The position numbers and the translations under genes were made by a program. From an uncultured Eubacteriales bacterium (GTDB lineage: Bacteria > Bacillota > Clostridia > Oscillospirales > Acutalibacteraceae), in NCBI GenBank assembly GCA_934489735.1, contig CAKSSR010000040.1, positions 1 to 14,480 on the forward strand: a stretch of 14,480 bases of DNA. Direction: 5' to 3'. The first letter of the stretch is position 1. Each line of letters opens with the position of its first letter. This document shows, one piece after another, positions 8,262-14,480 of this stretch. A model generated the notes under the pieces. That model was not told the DNA's origin and did not search any database. It saw only the letters and a list, made by a program, of their open reading frames with translations.

Positions 8262-9626
8262 ATGTTTATTAATATTATCTTAATGTTTTTTGTAATAATT
8301 GTTTCATTCGTTCTTTTTCGAAAAGCAGCTGGAACATTGGAAATAAACAAAATTAATCTAATTTCATATATATATTACCTATTTGTTGCACAGGCATTTT
8401 TAGGTAGCATTTTGATTTGTTTGGGCTATGATAAACATTATACTCTTGACAAATTAATTTATAGAGAAGCAAGTATTAATATGGCTACATATGCTCTATG
8501 GTTCACGCTTATACTTCTTCCTTTGATAATGCTTTTAATTTTTAAATTGTTTCGCTTTAATTCTAAAAAAGAGTACCAACATTTTTTGGATGCGGAAGTG
8601 GTGCCGGGTAATAATGCGTATATCTTTAAAATTATAATAATTATTGCAATAATCCAAATAGGAGTGCTTCTTGCTCTAATAATTAAAATTGGGTATATTC
8701 CAATAATAAAATTGGTAACAGCGGGTGATTCATTTGATTTTGCAACGGAACGTATTAAAAATAAAACAGTGTCTATTTGGGGAGGTGAATACGTTAAAAA
8801 CATTATAGTGATGTTAGGAATCCCTGTAATGGGCTATATAACGGCAGCATATGCATTGGTTGAAAAGAATAAAAAATGGATTGCTTTGGCGATAGTTTAT
8901 TTTGTAGCAGCATTTATTGTTAAAACATTTGATTTTGCTAAGAGTCCATTGGTTTTCCATTTATTCATTTATCTCTTACTCTTTTTATATACGAGAAGTG
9001 GAAAGGTTAAAAAAAGTCTTATTGTGGGTTTTGCAGCAGGGATGGCGGGAATATTGGTTGTTGCATATAAAGTTACTGGTTATGACGGATCTTTTTTTGA
9101 TATCTATAATGGAATTTTAGGGCGTACCTTATTCACTCAAATGGGAACCTTGTGTTACCATTTTGATTTATTTCCCAATATATTTCATTACCTACAAGGA
9201 AGGAGTTTGTCTCCAACGATTTTAGATTTAATAGGGAAAGATCCAGAATCCCATTTACGAAGTGCTAAACTTGTGATGGATTTTTATGGAAGCGATAAAG
9301 TATATGAAAATACTGCAGGTGTGATGAATGCCTCTTTTATAGGTGAAGCTTATGCCAATTGGGGTTGGGGAGGTGTTTTAGGCTCAATTATCTGGGTTGG
9401 AATTATATTGAGTTTATTATTTATTTTGGTTATGAGAATAAAAAAAACACCTGTTACAATTGCAATGTTTGCAATGTTAACACAATATATGGGAAATGCA
9501 TCACAAGGAGGATTCGTTGATTTTGTGTATAATTTTTCTATAGTTGCGATAATTTTAGGATGTTTGATTTTAATTTATTTAGAAAATCTTATAGAATGGC
9601 TAAAACATATTATTTCAAAACATTGA
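8262..9626 (+). CDS. Wzy-type repeat-unit polymerase
   Basis: Polytopic membrane protein of 454 residues, predicted to polymerise lipid-linked repeat units on the outer face of the membrane. Hydrophobic helices fill most of the length, with a long hydrophilic extracytoplasmic loop at about 275-358 (LGRTLFTQ, QGRSLSP and ESHLRSAKLVMDFYG segments) followed by ASFIGEAYANWGWGG (about 357-371) and a cluster of C-terminal helices. This loop plus the GEAYANWGWGG motif is characteristic of the oligosaccharide repeat-unit polymerase group. Arginines in the loop are the usual candidates for substrate handling. The ATG follows GAGGAAAAAAAAGAAAG, so the Shine-Dalgarno spacing is rather long. It is the only polymerase candidate in the window and pairs with the flippase at 4514. 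An O-antigen-ligase-like role is less likely. Confidence 0.8.
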   Translation: MFINIILMFFVIIVSFVLFRKAAGTLEINKINLISYIYYLFVAQAFLGSILICLGYDKHYTLDKLIYREASINMATYALWFTLILLPLIMLLIFKLFRFNSKKEYQHFLDAEVVPGNNAYIFKIIIIIAIIQIGVLLALIIKIGYIPIIKLVTAGDSFDFATERIKNKTVSIWGGEYVKNIIVMLGIPVMGYITAAYALVEKNKKWIALAIVYFVAAFIVKTFDFAKSPLVFHLFIYLLLFLYTRSGKVKKSLIVGFAAGMAGILVVAYKVTGYDGSFFDIYNGILGRTLFTQMGTLCYHFDLFPNIFHYLQGRSLSPTILDLIGKDPESHLRSAKLVMDFYGSDKVYENTAGVMNASFIGEAYANWGWGGVLGSIIWVGIILSLLFILVMRIKKTPVTIAMFAMLTQYMGNASQGGFVDFVYNFSIVAIILGCLILIYLENLIEWLKHIISKH

Positions 9627-9668
9627 ACTCAAAAGTTTATAGTTTAGAGAGGACAGAATTAGAGAAGT

Positions 9669-11102
9669 ATGATATTTTCGAGTTTAATTTTTTTATTTAT
9701 ATTTCTTCCAATTATACTAGTTTTATATCATTTGGTGTGTAGGCGTAGTATTCTGGTAAAAAACCTCTTACTGCTTTTTGCTAGTTTATTTTTTTATGCC
9801 TGGGGAGAACCAAAATTTGTTTTAATAATGATCGGATCCATTGTGCTTAATTATGGTTTTGGTCGAATGGTTCATAGATGTTCAGATCAAAAATTGGCAC
9901 GAGTTGTTTTAATTATTTCAGTTTTTTTTAATTTAGGGATTTTATTTATATTTAAATATTTGAACTTTACTGTTAATAATTTAAATATAATTTTTCATAA
10001 TTCAATTCCACAGACAAGTATTACATTGCCGATTGGAATTTCTTTTTTTACATTTCAAGCAATGTCATATGTTATAGATGTATACCGTGGGACTGTAAAA
10101 GTACAAAGAAATCTTTGTAACCTTGCTTTATATATATCTTTTTTCCCACAGTTAATAGCAGGACCGATTGTACGATATAGCACCATTGAAGAACAAATTT
10201 CCTATAGAACAGTATCTTGTGATGACTTTGCAGAAGGTGTGCGTAGGTTTTTGATTGGAATTTCTAAGAAGGTGATTTTAGCAAATAACTTTGCTCTAAT
10301 TGCAGATCAAGCATTTAATTCCATTGATAGTAATCAGATTTCAGTTGCTTTTGCATGGCTTGGTTCTATAGCTTATACACTGCAGATTTTCTTTGATTTT
10401 TCAGCATATTCGGATATGGCGATTGGTTTAGGTCGTATGTTTGGTTTTAAATTTCTTGAAAATTTTAATTATCCATATATTTCGGCATCTGTAAGTGAGT
10501 TTTGGAGACGTTGGCACATATCTTTGGGAATGTGGTTTCGAGATTATGTGTATATTCCCTTAGGTGGGTCGCGAGTTAAAAATACAGGTATATTAGTTCG
10601 GAATTTATTTGTAGTATGGTTATTAACTGGCTTATGGCATGGTGCAAATTGGACATTCATTTTGTGGGGGTTATTGTATTTTGTTTTGATTACTTTTGAA
10701 AAAATATATGATATGCCTGGGCGGTTGAAATCTACAGGAATGAAAATTCTTTATGGAATGTTTACATTCTTTTCAGTAAATCTTGGCTGGATTTTATTTC
10801 GTGCAGAGAATATTTCGCAGGCAGGTCAATATTTAGCTACAATGTTTGGATTGACAAAGAATTGTATGGGATGGGACAACACATTCGTTCAATACATTGG
10901 TGAGTATTGGATTTTACTTTTGATTGGAGCCGTCTATTCTACAGGTCTTTTTAAATTCCTTAGAGTTAAGATGAACGAAAGGCGAACTTTAAATCTATGT
11001 GCAGAGTGCACCGGAGTTATAGTATATAACTTACTATTCATAGTTAGTGTGTCTTATTTGGTAATGGGAGCTTACAATCCATTTATTTACTTTAATTTTT
11101 AA
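9669..11102 (+). CDS. MBOAT-family membrane O-acyltransferase (AlgI/DltB-like)
   Basis: A 477-residue polytopic enzyme predicted to pass acyl groups, usually acetyl, from a cytoplasmic donor across the membrane for O-acylation of the polysaccharide. The N-terminus MIFSSLIFLFIFLPIILVLY is the near-invariant start of AlgI-like proteins. Further signatures are SLFFYAWGEPKFV, LPIGISFFTFQAMSYVIDVY, FFPQLIAGPIVRY, FFDFSAYSDMAIGLGRMFGF, SEFWRRWHISLGMWFRDYVY followed by IPLGGSR, and TGLWHGANWTFILWG, in which H324 is the predicted catalytic histidine. Length is typical and all expected motifs are present, so it looks functional. The next gene encodes the usual DHHW partner only 11 bases downstream. 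The acyl donor and the acylated sugar are unknown. DltB of teichoic acid D-alanylation is a relative, but there is no dltA, dltC or dltD here. Confidence 0.92.
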   Translation: MIFSSLIFLFIFLPIILVLYHLVCRRSILVKNLLLLFASLFFYAWGEPKFVLIMIGSIVLNYGFGRMVHRCSDQKLARVVLIISVFFNLGILFIFKYLNFTVNNLNIIFHNSIPQTSITLPIGISFFTFQAMSYVIDVYRGTVKVQRNLCNLALYISFFPQLIAGPIVRYSTIEEQISYRTVSCDDFAEGVRRFLIGISKKVILANNFALIADQAFNSIDSNQISVAFAWLGSIAYTLQIFFDFSAYSDMAIGLGRMFGFKFLENFNYPYISASVSEFWRRWHISLGMWFRDYVYIPLGGSRVKNTGILVRNLFVVWLLTGLWHGANWTFILWGLLYFVLITFEKIYDMPGRLKSTGMKILYGMFTFFSVNLGWILFRAENISQAGQYLATMFGLTKNCMGWDNTFVQYIGEYWILLLIGAVYSTGLFKFLRVKMNERRTLNLCAECTGVIVYNLLFIVSVSYLVMGAYNPFIYFNF

Positions 11103-11113
11103 GAGGCGTTTAA

Positions 11114-12292
11114 ATGAAACAAAGAATGATATCTTTAAAAATTCCTTTGATAGGAAGTGTGCTATTTATTTTGATTATAGGAGTAGTATTTGTGGGAAAT
11201 TGTTTAAATCTTGGAAATTTAGTTAAACAAGAAGTTAGCGCACTTGTTAATCAGAAAGAAAGAACCAATTTTTTAGGACCTACTGATATAGAGATTGAAT
11301 ACAATGATGATTTTTGGGGGAAAAGAGAATATATTAATTTTAATGGAACTGTTCATAAAGCTTTAAATCAGAAAATTGTTAACGGCGCAATTAAAGGCAA
11401 GAATAGCAAACTTTATTTAGAAGAAGATATAGAGTATAAATTCAACAAGAAAGACGAAATAAAGTATGTTGATCAAGCGTTAACTATTTTACAAGCAGCT
11501 AAAAATGCCGAGGCAGATGTATTATATGTACAACGTCCAATGAAATTTGTTGAAGGAAAAGATGCTTTGCCGTATGGTATGAAAATTGAATATAATAAGC
11601 AGTATGACTTATGGTGTAGAAGAATAAGTCAGTCTGGAATTAGTGTTTTGGATTTGCGTAAAACGTTAGGGAAGCATTTGGAGTTTTATAAGACTGATCA
11701 TCATTGGACGGTGGAGAGCTCCTTTTATGCAGCGGGGGACATCATCGCAAAACTTAAAGATGAAAACATTTTGAGGCAGCCGCAAGTAAACAATTATTTT
11801 AATAGAAATCAATATGTTTTGAAGTCTTATGGAAAGTGTTTTTTAGGGTCAGAAGGTGTGAAGACTGGAGAATATTATGTTGGAATGGATGATTTTAATA
11901 TCCTTGTTCCTAAATTCCCAACGAATTTCTCTTATAAACATTATATAAATGGGAAGCTACAGAAAGATACACACGGTACATTTTGTAAGGCCTTTGTAGA
12001 TGAAGCAATCTTAAAGGATGATTCGTATTATAACAAATATAATGCTTGTTTATATGGAGGATATGTTAAAAATATTATACAGAATAACAATTTGCAAACA
12101 GGACAAAGAGTTCTACTGATATCTGATTCCTACGCAAGACCCATGACGATGTACTTAAGCTCTGCATTTTCAGTAGTGTATTATTTAGATCCACAAGAAG
12201 GCAGGTATAATGATAGTTATATTGAGTACATAAAAAAGATTAAACCCGATATAGTTATTATGATGTATACTGGTAAATTTGTGAAGTTATAA
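11114..12292 (+). CDS. DHHW family SGNH-like protein, MBOAT partner (AlgJ/AlgX-like)
   Basis: A 392-residue protein with an N-terminal signal anchor (about 9-31, LKIPLIGSVLFILIIGVVFV) and an extracytoplasmic catalytic domain. DHHW at 195-198, in the context YKTDHHWTVESSFYAAGDI, is the family signature and supplies the Asp/His part of an SGNH-like triad. LLISDSYARPMTMYL holds the D338-S339 nucleophile element; the glycine usual in GDS is replaced by S337. The VLYVQRPMKFVEG segment and the C-terminal IKKIKPDIVIMMYTGKF also fit. In alginate-type systems such proteins complete O-acetylation using acyl groups supplied by the MBOAT protein, whose gene is immediately upstream; the AAGAGG binding site overlaps its stop codon. 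This is the last intact gene of the operon. It acts outside the cell, so decoration probably follows flipping or polymerisation. Confidence 0.85.
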   Translation: MKQRMISLKIPLIGSVLFILIIGVVFVGNCLNLGNLVKQEVSALVNQKERTNFLGPTDIEIEYNDDFWGKREYINFNGTVHKALNQKIVNGAIKGKNSKLYLEEDIEYKFNKKDEIKYVDQALTILQAAKNAEADVLYVQRPMKFVEGKDALPYGMKIEYNKQYDLWCRRISQSGISVLDLRKTLGKHLEFYKTDHHWTVESSFYAAGDIIAKLKDENILRQPQVNNYFNRNQYVLKSYGKCFLGSEGVKTGEYYVGMDDFNILVPKFPTNFSYKHYINGKLQKDTHGTFCKAFVDEAILKDDSYYNKYNACLYGGYVKNIIQNNNLQTGQRVLLISDSYARPMTMYLSSAFSVVYYLDPQEGRYNDSYIEYIKKIKPDIVIMMYTGKFVKL

Positions 12293-12630
12293 GGTAAATA
12301 TAATTTAGTGATAGTAGTGCAATGAGAACTTTTTTATGGTATATTAAGCAATACATGAAAATTTATGTTTTGAATCAGGCGTAAAATAATAATTGATTGT
12401 AGTGTTATTAAACCTAAATTATTCACGGATGTTCAATCTTAGCAGGTCAGCATACCAAAATTAACTTTGATATTGTAAATTAATAGCAACTATATCCGAT
12501 GTTATCGAGACATAGAAAGCATTTTCTAAAAAAGGATATAAAAATTTTGCTTTCAGTTTGAAAGCTACTGTGGAATCATAAGGAGTCAAAATATTGATCA
12601 ACAGAAACTCTTGTTCAGGTCGTAACTTAA
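12293..12630 (+). other. AT-rich region without an intact gene
   Basis: About 340 bases between the operon end and the decayed membrane gene. Stops are dense on the + strand. The + strand holds a 20-codon frame at 12322-12384 (MRTFLWYIKQYMKIYVLNQA) and a short basic-then-hydrophobic stretch starting near 12499 (MLSRHRKHFLKKDIKILLSV). Both resemble starts of membrane proteins, but neither has a convincing ribosome binding site. A six-base inverted repeat (GCTTTC/GAAAGC, 12549-12565) has no T-run, so it is not a convincing terminator. I see no RNA gene or promoter I would defend. G+C is 15/60 in row 12301-12360. Confidence 0.5.
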
Positions 12631-13164
12631 TTATTGTTTCGCGATTCTTATCTGGCATGGACAGTTGCTCCTGAGCATGCCAGCATGTATGCTTTGTTGA
12701 GTGACTGTTTTAGTTATGATTTTCAATAAATTGATATGGATTGTATCAATACAGTATCAGTGTCAGATATTTGGTATAGGAAGATTTCTGATCCACTAGG
12801 ATCGGACACACAGGAAGCAGCAAATCCGGATACATTGTGCACAAAGGGAAGTTATCTTATGAGTTGGCGGTACATAAGGGGATTAAGGCGGGGACCTTTT
12901 TATCAGGCTTGTCTGCTGGATAATCAGACCTATTTTTCAACATACCATTTTTTGATAGCATTGTGATATTTCTTTCCACTGCGATGGTTGTAAAATATCA
13001 GTATTGGTTTCTAGTTCGTCAGTGGCTACTTACGCTGGCCTATGTGGTGGTATTCGGGTTGATGACTGCTTTATTTGCATGATTCCGTTAGGGGAGGAGT
13101 GATCTTTGGTTTGATATTCCTTGTGGTTTGTGCGCTGTGCAATACACTTATGAGCAAGGGATAA
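12631..13164 (+). pseudogene. Decayed membrane-protein gene (C-terminal part), unidentified
   Basis: Reading one frame from 12631 gives LLFRDSYLAWTVAPEHASMY and onward to an in-frame TAA at 12727-12729, then resumes at 12736 as far as QACLLDNQTYF near 12935. A one-base frame change then gives FNIPFFDSIVIFLSTAMVV and further hydrophobic sequence to about 13079. A change back to the first frame gives HDSVRGGVIFGLIFLVVC and ends at TAA 13162-13164. Joined, these make a plausible C-terminus with about three transmembrane helices, broken by one stop and two apparent compensating indels. G+C is about 45% (27/60 at 12841-12900), unlike the adjacent operon. I do not recognise the family. A membrane transferase from an older version of this locus is a guess. 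Confidence 0.4.
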
Positions 13165-13304
13165 CTAAAACAAACGTATGCTCTTTAGAGTACTTGTATG
13201 CCATGTTAGGAGTGGCTTTACAGGGGAGTGAAATTTAAGGTATGTGTTTTTATGAGAAATGCGTTAGACTGCGTAACGAATGAGAGTGAAAGGAATGATT
13301 GAAT
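13165..13304 (+). other. Intergenic region upstream of the PIN gene
   Basis: Leader of the PIN-domain gene. An AAAGGA-type ribosome binding site (about 13289-13294) precedes the ATG at 13305 by roughly 10 bases. A small inverted repeat, CGTTA (13262-13266) and TAACG (13274-13278) around a 7-base centre, lies about 30 bases upstream of the start and could be an operator, though it is short. A TTTACA at about 13216 is a weak -35 candidate without a good -10 partner. No intrinsic terminator for the preceding genes was found. Confidence 0.35.
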
Positions 13305-14480
13305 ATGTTCAAATATCCTCTGTCAGTAACGATTGATACAAATATATTTGATGCAGCAAAATTTGACTTAAGTGATACTAGTACCTTTAGAATACTTGAA
13401 GACTATGTTGAAAGCGGGAAAATTAAAGTTGTTCTGAGTGATATTGTTGTGTGGGAATCAAAAAGGCACATTGCAGAACGGGTTAAAGAAGTCTGCAGAA
13501 TTGTAAAAAAAGCAAGAGCTAGTGCCTTGAATGTATATAATGAGCAGTTTATAAACAGTATGGGTCTGAATGAGATATTAGAAATCGCAAAACGCAAGGA
13601 GGATATTATAGCTAACGAAGAAAAAATGTTTGATGATTTTCTACAAGTAATCAATGCTGAGATTCTTGGTGCGGATTTAATAGATGTAGGTTTGATACTC
13701 GGTGATTATTTTGGGACTAAGCCACCTTTTGAAAACAGCGAAAAGAAAAAAAGTGAGTTTCCAGATGCATTTATTGCTCAACAGATTAGAAAACGATTTG
13801 GAGAAACGGAAGACGTTGTAATTGTTAGCAACGATAAAGGGTTTATAAGGGCTTGCAGAGAAAGTGAAAATCATCTTTTCTTCAACTCTTTAGGCGAGTT
13901 ATATAACGCAATAAGTAAAGAGGATGCGGCTTATGATGAAACAATGGCTGTTATCAAGGAACAACAATTACGCATAAGCGCTACTGTGAAAGAGTATATC
14001 AAAGACAACGAAAATATAGATGTGCATGGGCTTTCATACGACAAAGACGGGATAGAATCCGGGTACGATTACAATGATTTTTATCTATGCAGCATTTCAG
14101 ATGTCATTTTTGGGGTTCATTCCGTAGACGAAATTTCCGAAAAGACTTCAATTGTTACTCTCTCATGTAAAGCAGATATTTCCGCTGATTGCTATTATGA
14201 GGATTATGCCAATGCTCCATGGGATCCTGAAGAAAAAGACTATGTATTTGTTGACACAATAAAAATGCGCGAGGAACACAAAGCACGGTTTGGGTGCAGA
14301 ATCGAGATTGATCGAAAATCAAAGGCGTTCAAAGTGTGTCCATTTACAGTTGTTTTGGGTGGCGATTCAAGACGCAACAGATATGAGGTTGAAGAACACC
14401 CCATCGAAGATGATGAAGAAGAAATTCGGGATATGGACAGAGAAGCACTTGGATTCCAGGCGCTCGGAAGCTATGAATCA
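13305..14480 (+). CDS. PIN-domain protein (DUF4935-like), 3' truncated
   Basis: The frame from ATG 13305 is open for 392 codons to the window end, so the C-terminus is missing. Residues 1-190 form a PIN-like nuclease domain, a Mg-dependent RNase fold. LSVTIDTNIFD places acidic D11 on the first strand; SDIVVWESKRH supplies E51; EFPDAFIAQQ supplies D154; VVIVSNDKGF supplies D177. This complete acidic quartet and the long helical insert (about 55-120) match the DUF4935 group rather than the short VapC toxins. After about 200 comes a beta-rich acidic region (SADCYYEDY, WDPEEKDYVFVDTI), a pattern I recall from the C-termini of such proteins. An upstream in-frame stop (13296-13298) fixes the start near here. 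G+C (24/60 in row 13441-13500) is higher than in the polysaccharide operon, suggesting a different origin. The cellular role is unknown; RNA processing, toxin or defence are possible. Confidence 0.75.
   Translation, partial: MFKYPLSVTIDTNIFDAAKFDLSDTSTFRILEDYVESGKIKVVLSDIVVWESKRHIAERVKEVCRIVKKARASALNVYNEQFINSMGLNEILEIAKRKEDIIANEEKMFDDFLQVINAEILGADLIDVGLILGDYFGTKPPFENSEKKKSEFPDAFIAQQIRKRFGETEDVVIVSNDKGFIRACRESENHLFFNSLGELYNAISKEDAAYDETMAVIKEQQLRISATVKEYIKDNENIDVHGLSYDKDGIESGYDYNDFYLCSISDVIFGVHSVDEISEKTSIVTLSCKADISADCYYEDYANAPWDPEEKDYVFVDTIKMREEHKARFGCRIEIDRKSKAFKVCPFTVVLGGDSRRNRYEVEEHPIEDDEEEIRDMDREALGFQALGSYES

Noticed and set aside
9560..9742. Plus-strand frame bridging the polymerase and acyltransferase genes
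   Set aside because: It overlaps the end of the polymerase and the canonical MBOAT start out of frame, and its translation has no gene-like features.
9669..12292. MBOAT plus DHHW pair considered as a dlt (teichoic acid D-alanylation) operon
   Set aside because: There is no dltA ligase or dltC carrier, and the partner has a DHHW signature rather than DltD features. The ATP-grasp gene is not a DltA homologue.
12549..12565. GCTTTC/GAAAGC hairpin considered as the operon terminator
   Set aside because: The stem is only six bases with no following T-run, and it lies about 250 bases after the last intact gene.
12461..12658. 65-codon minus-strand frame considered as a small gene
   Set aside because: It has no recognisable family features and no clear ribosome binding site, and it lies in a region that reads better as + strand decay.
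12652..12693. Eight-base inverted repeat CTGGCATG/CATGCCAG with a 16-base spacer, next to AGCAT-GT-ATGCT, considered as an IS end or recombination site
   Set aside because: A repeat of this size is expected by chance about once in a region of this length. There is no target duplication or transposase sequence nearby, and it falls within the decayed gene frame.
12736..12966. 76-codon frame considered as an independent small CDS
   Set aside because: It has no ribosome binding site, and its sequence continues sensibly only by switching into the hydrophobic frame downstream, so it is better treated as part of the pseudogene.
1..14480. CRISPR arrays, tRNA or rRNA genes, and long direct repeats
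   Set aside because: None were seen on reading through. Short repeated words are explained by AT-rich composition or the LRR units.

Overview
The window looks like part of a surface-polysaccharide (capsule or exopolysaccharide) locus from a low-GC Gram-positive bacterium, most likely a Lachnospiraceae-type Clostridia member. The reasons are AT-rich codon use, AGGAG-type ribosome binding sites, GTG and TTG starts, and tightly packed co-directional genes. Genus and species cannot be read from the sequence. Every gene I can support lies on the + strand.

Layout. (1) Positions 1-925 hold the 3' part of a Gfo/Idh/MocA-family, WlbA-like nucleotide-sugar dehydrogenase, cut off by the window start. 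(2) Positions 961-12292 form one apparent operon of nine full-length genes plus a tiny overlapping ORF, with gaps of no more than about 80 bases or short overlaps: two GT-B glycosyltransferases, a polysaccharide-deacetylase-like protein, a Wzx-type flippase, an ATP-grasp ligase, a membrane-anchored leucine-rich-repeat protein, a Wzy-type polymerase, an MBOAT acyltransferase and its DHHW/SGNH-like partner. (3) Positions 12293-13304 are about 1 kb without an intact gene. They contain what looks like a decayed membrane-protein gene (about 12631-13164), readable only by switching frame. (4) From 13305 to the window end is an open frame for a PIN-domain nuclease-like protein that runs off the 3' edge.

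How the genes fit together (inference). The WlbA-like enzyme suggests a uronic-acid sugar precursor such as a GlcNAcA derivative. The glycosyltransferases extend a lipid-linked repeat unit, the Wzx protein flips it across the membrane and the Wzy protein polymerises it outside. Three separate decoration activities are encoded: deacetylation, an ATP-grasp ligation that could join an amine or amino acid to a carboxylate (possibly the uronic acid), and MBOAT/DHHW O-acylation. No initiating transferase, chain-length regulator, kinase/phosphatase or operon promoter is visible; these probably lie upstream.

Base composition changes at both ends of the operon. In sampled 60-base rows the WlbA-like gene is about 42% G+C, the glycosyltransferase start about 23%, the decayed membrane gene about 45% and the PIN gene about 40%. 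This fits an exchangeable AT-rich polysaccharide cassette set between more ordinary flanks. The least expected elements are the LRR protein inside the biosynthetic operon, the truncated-looking 27-codon ORF just before it, and the decayed gene between the cassette and the PIN gene.
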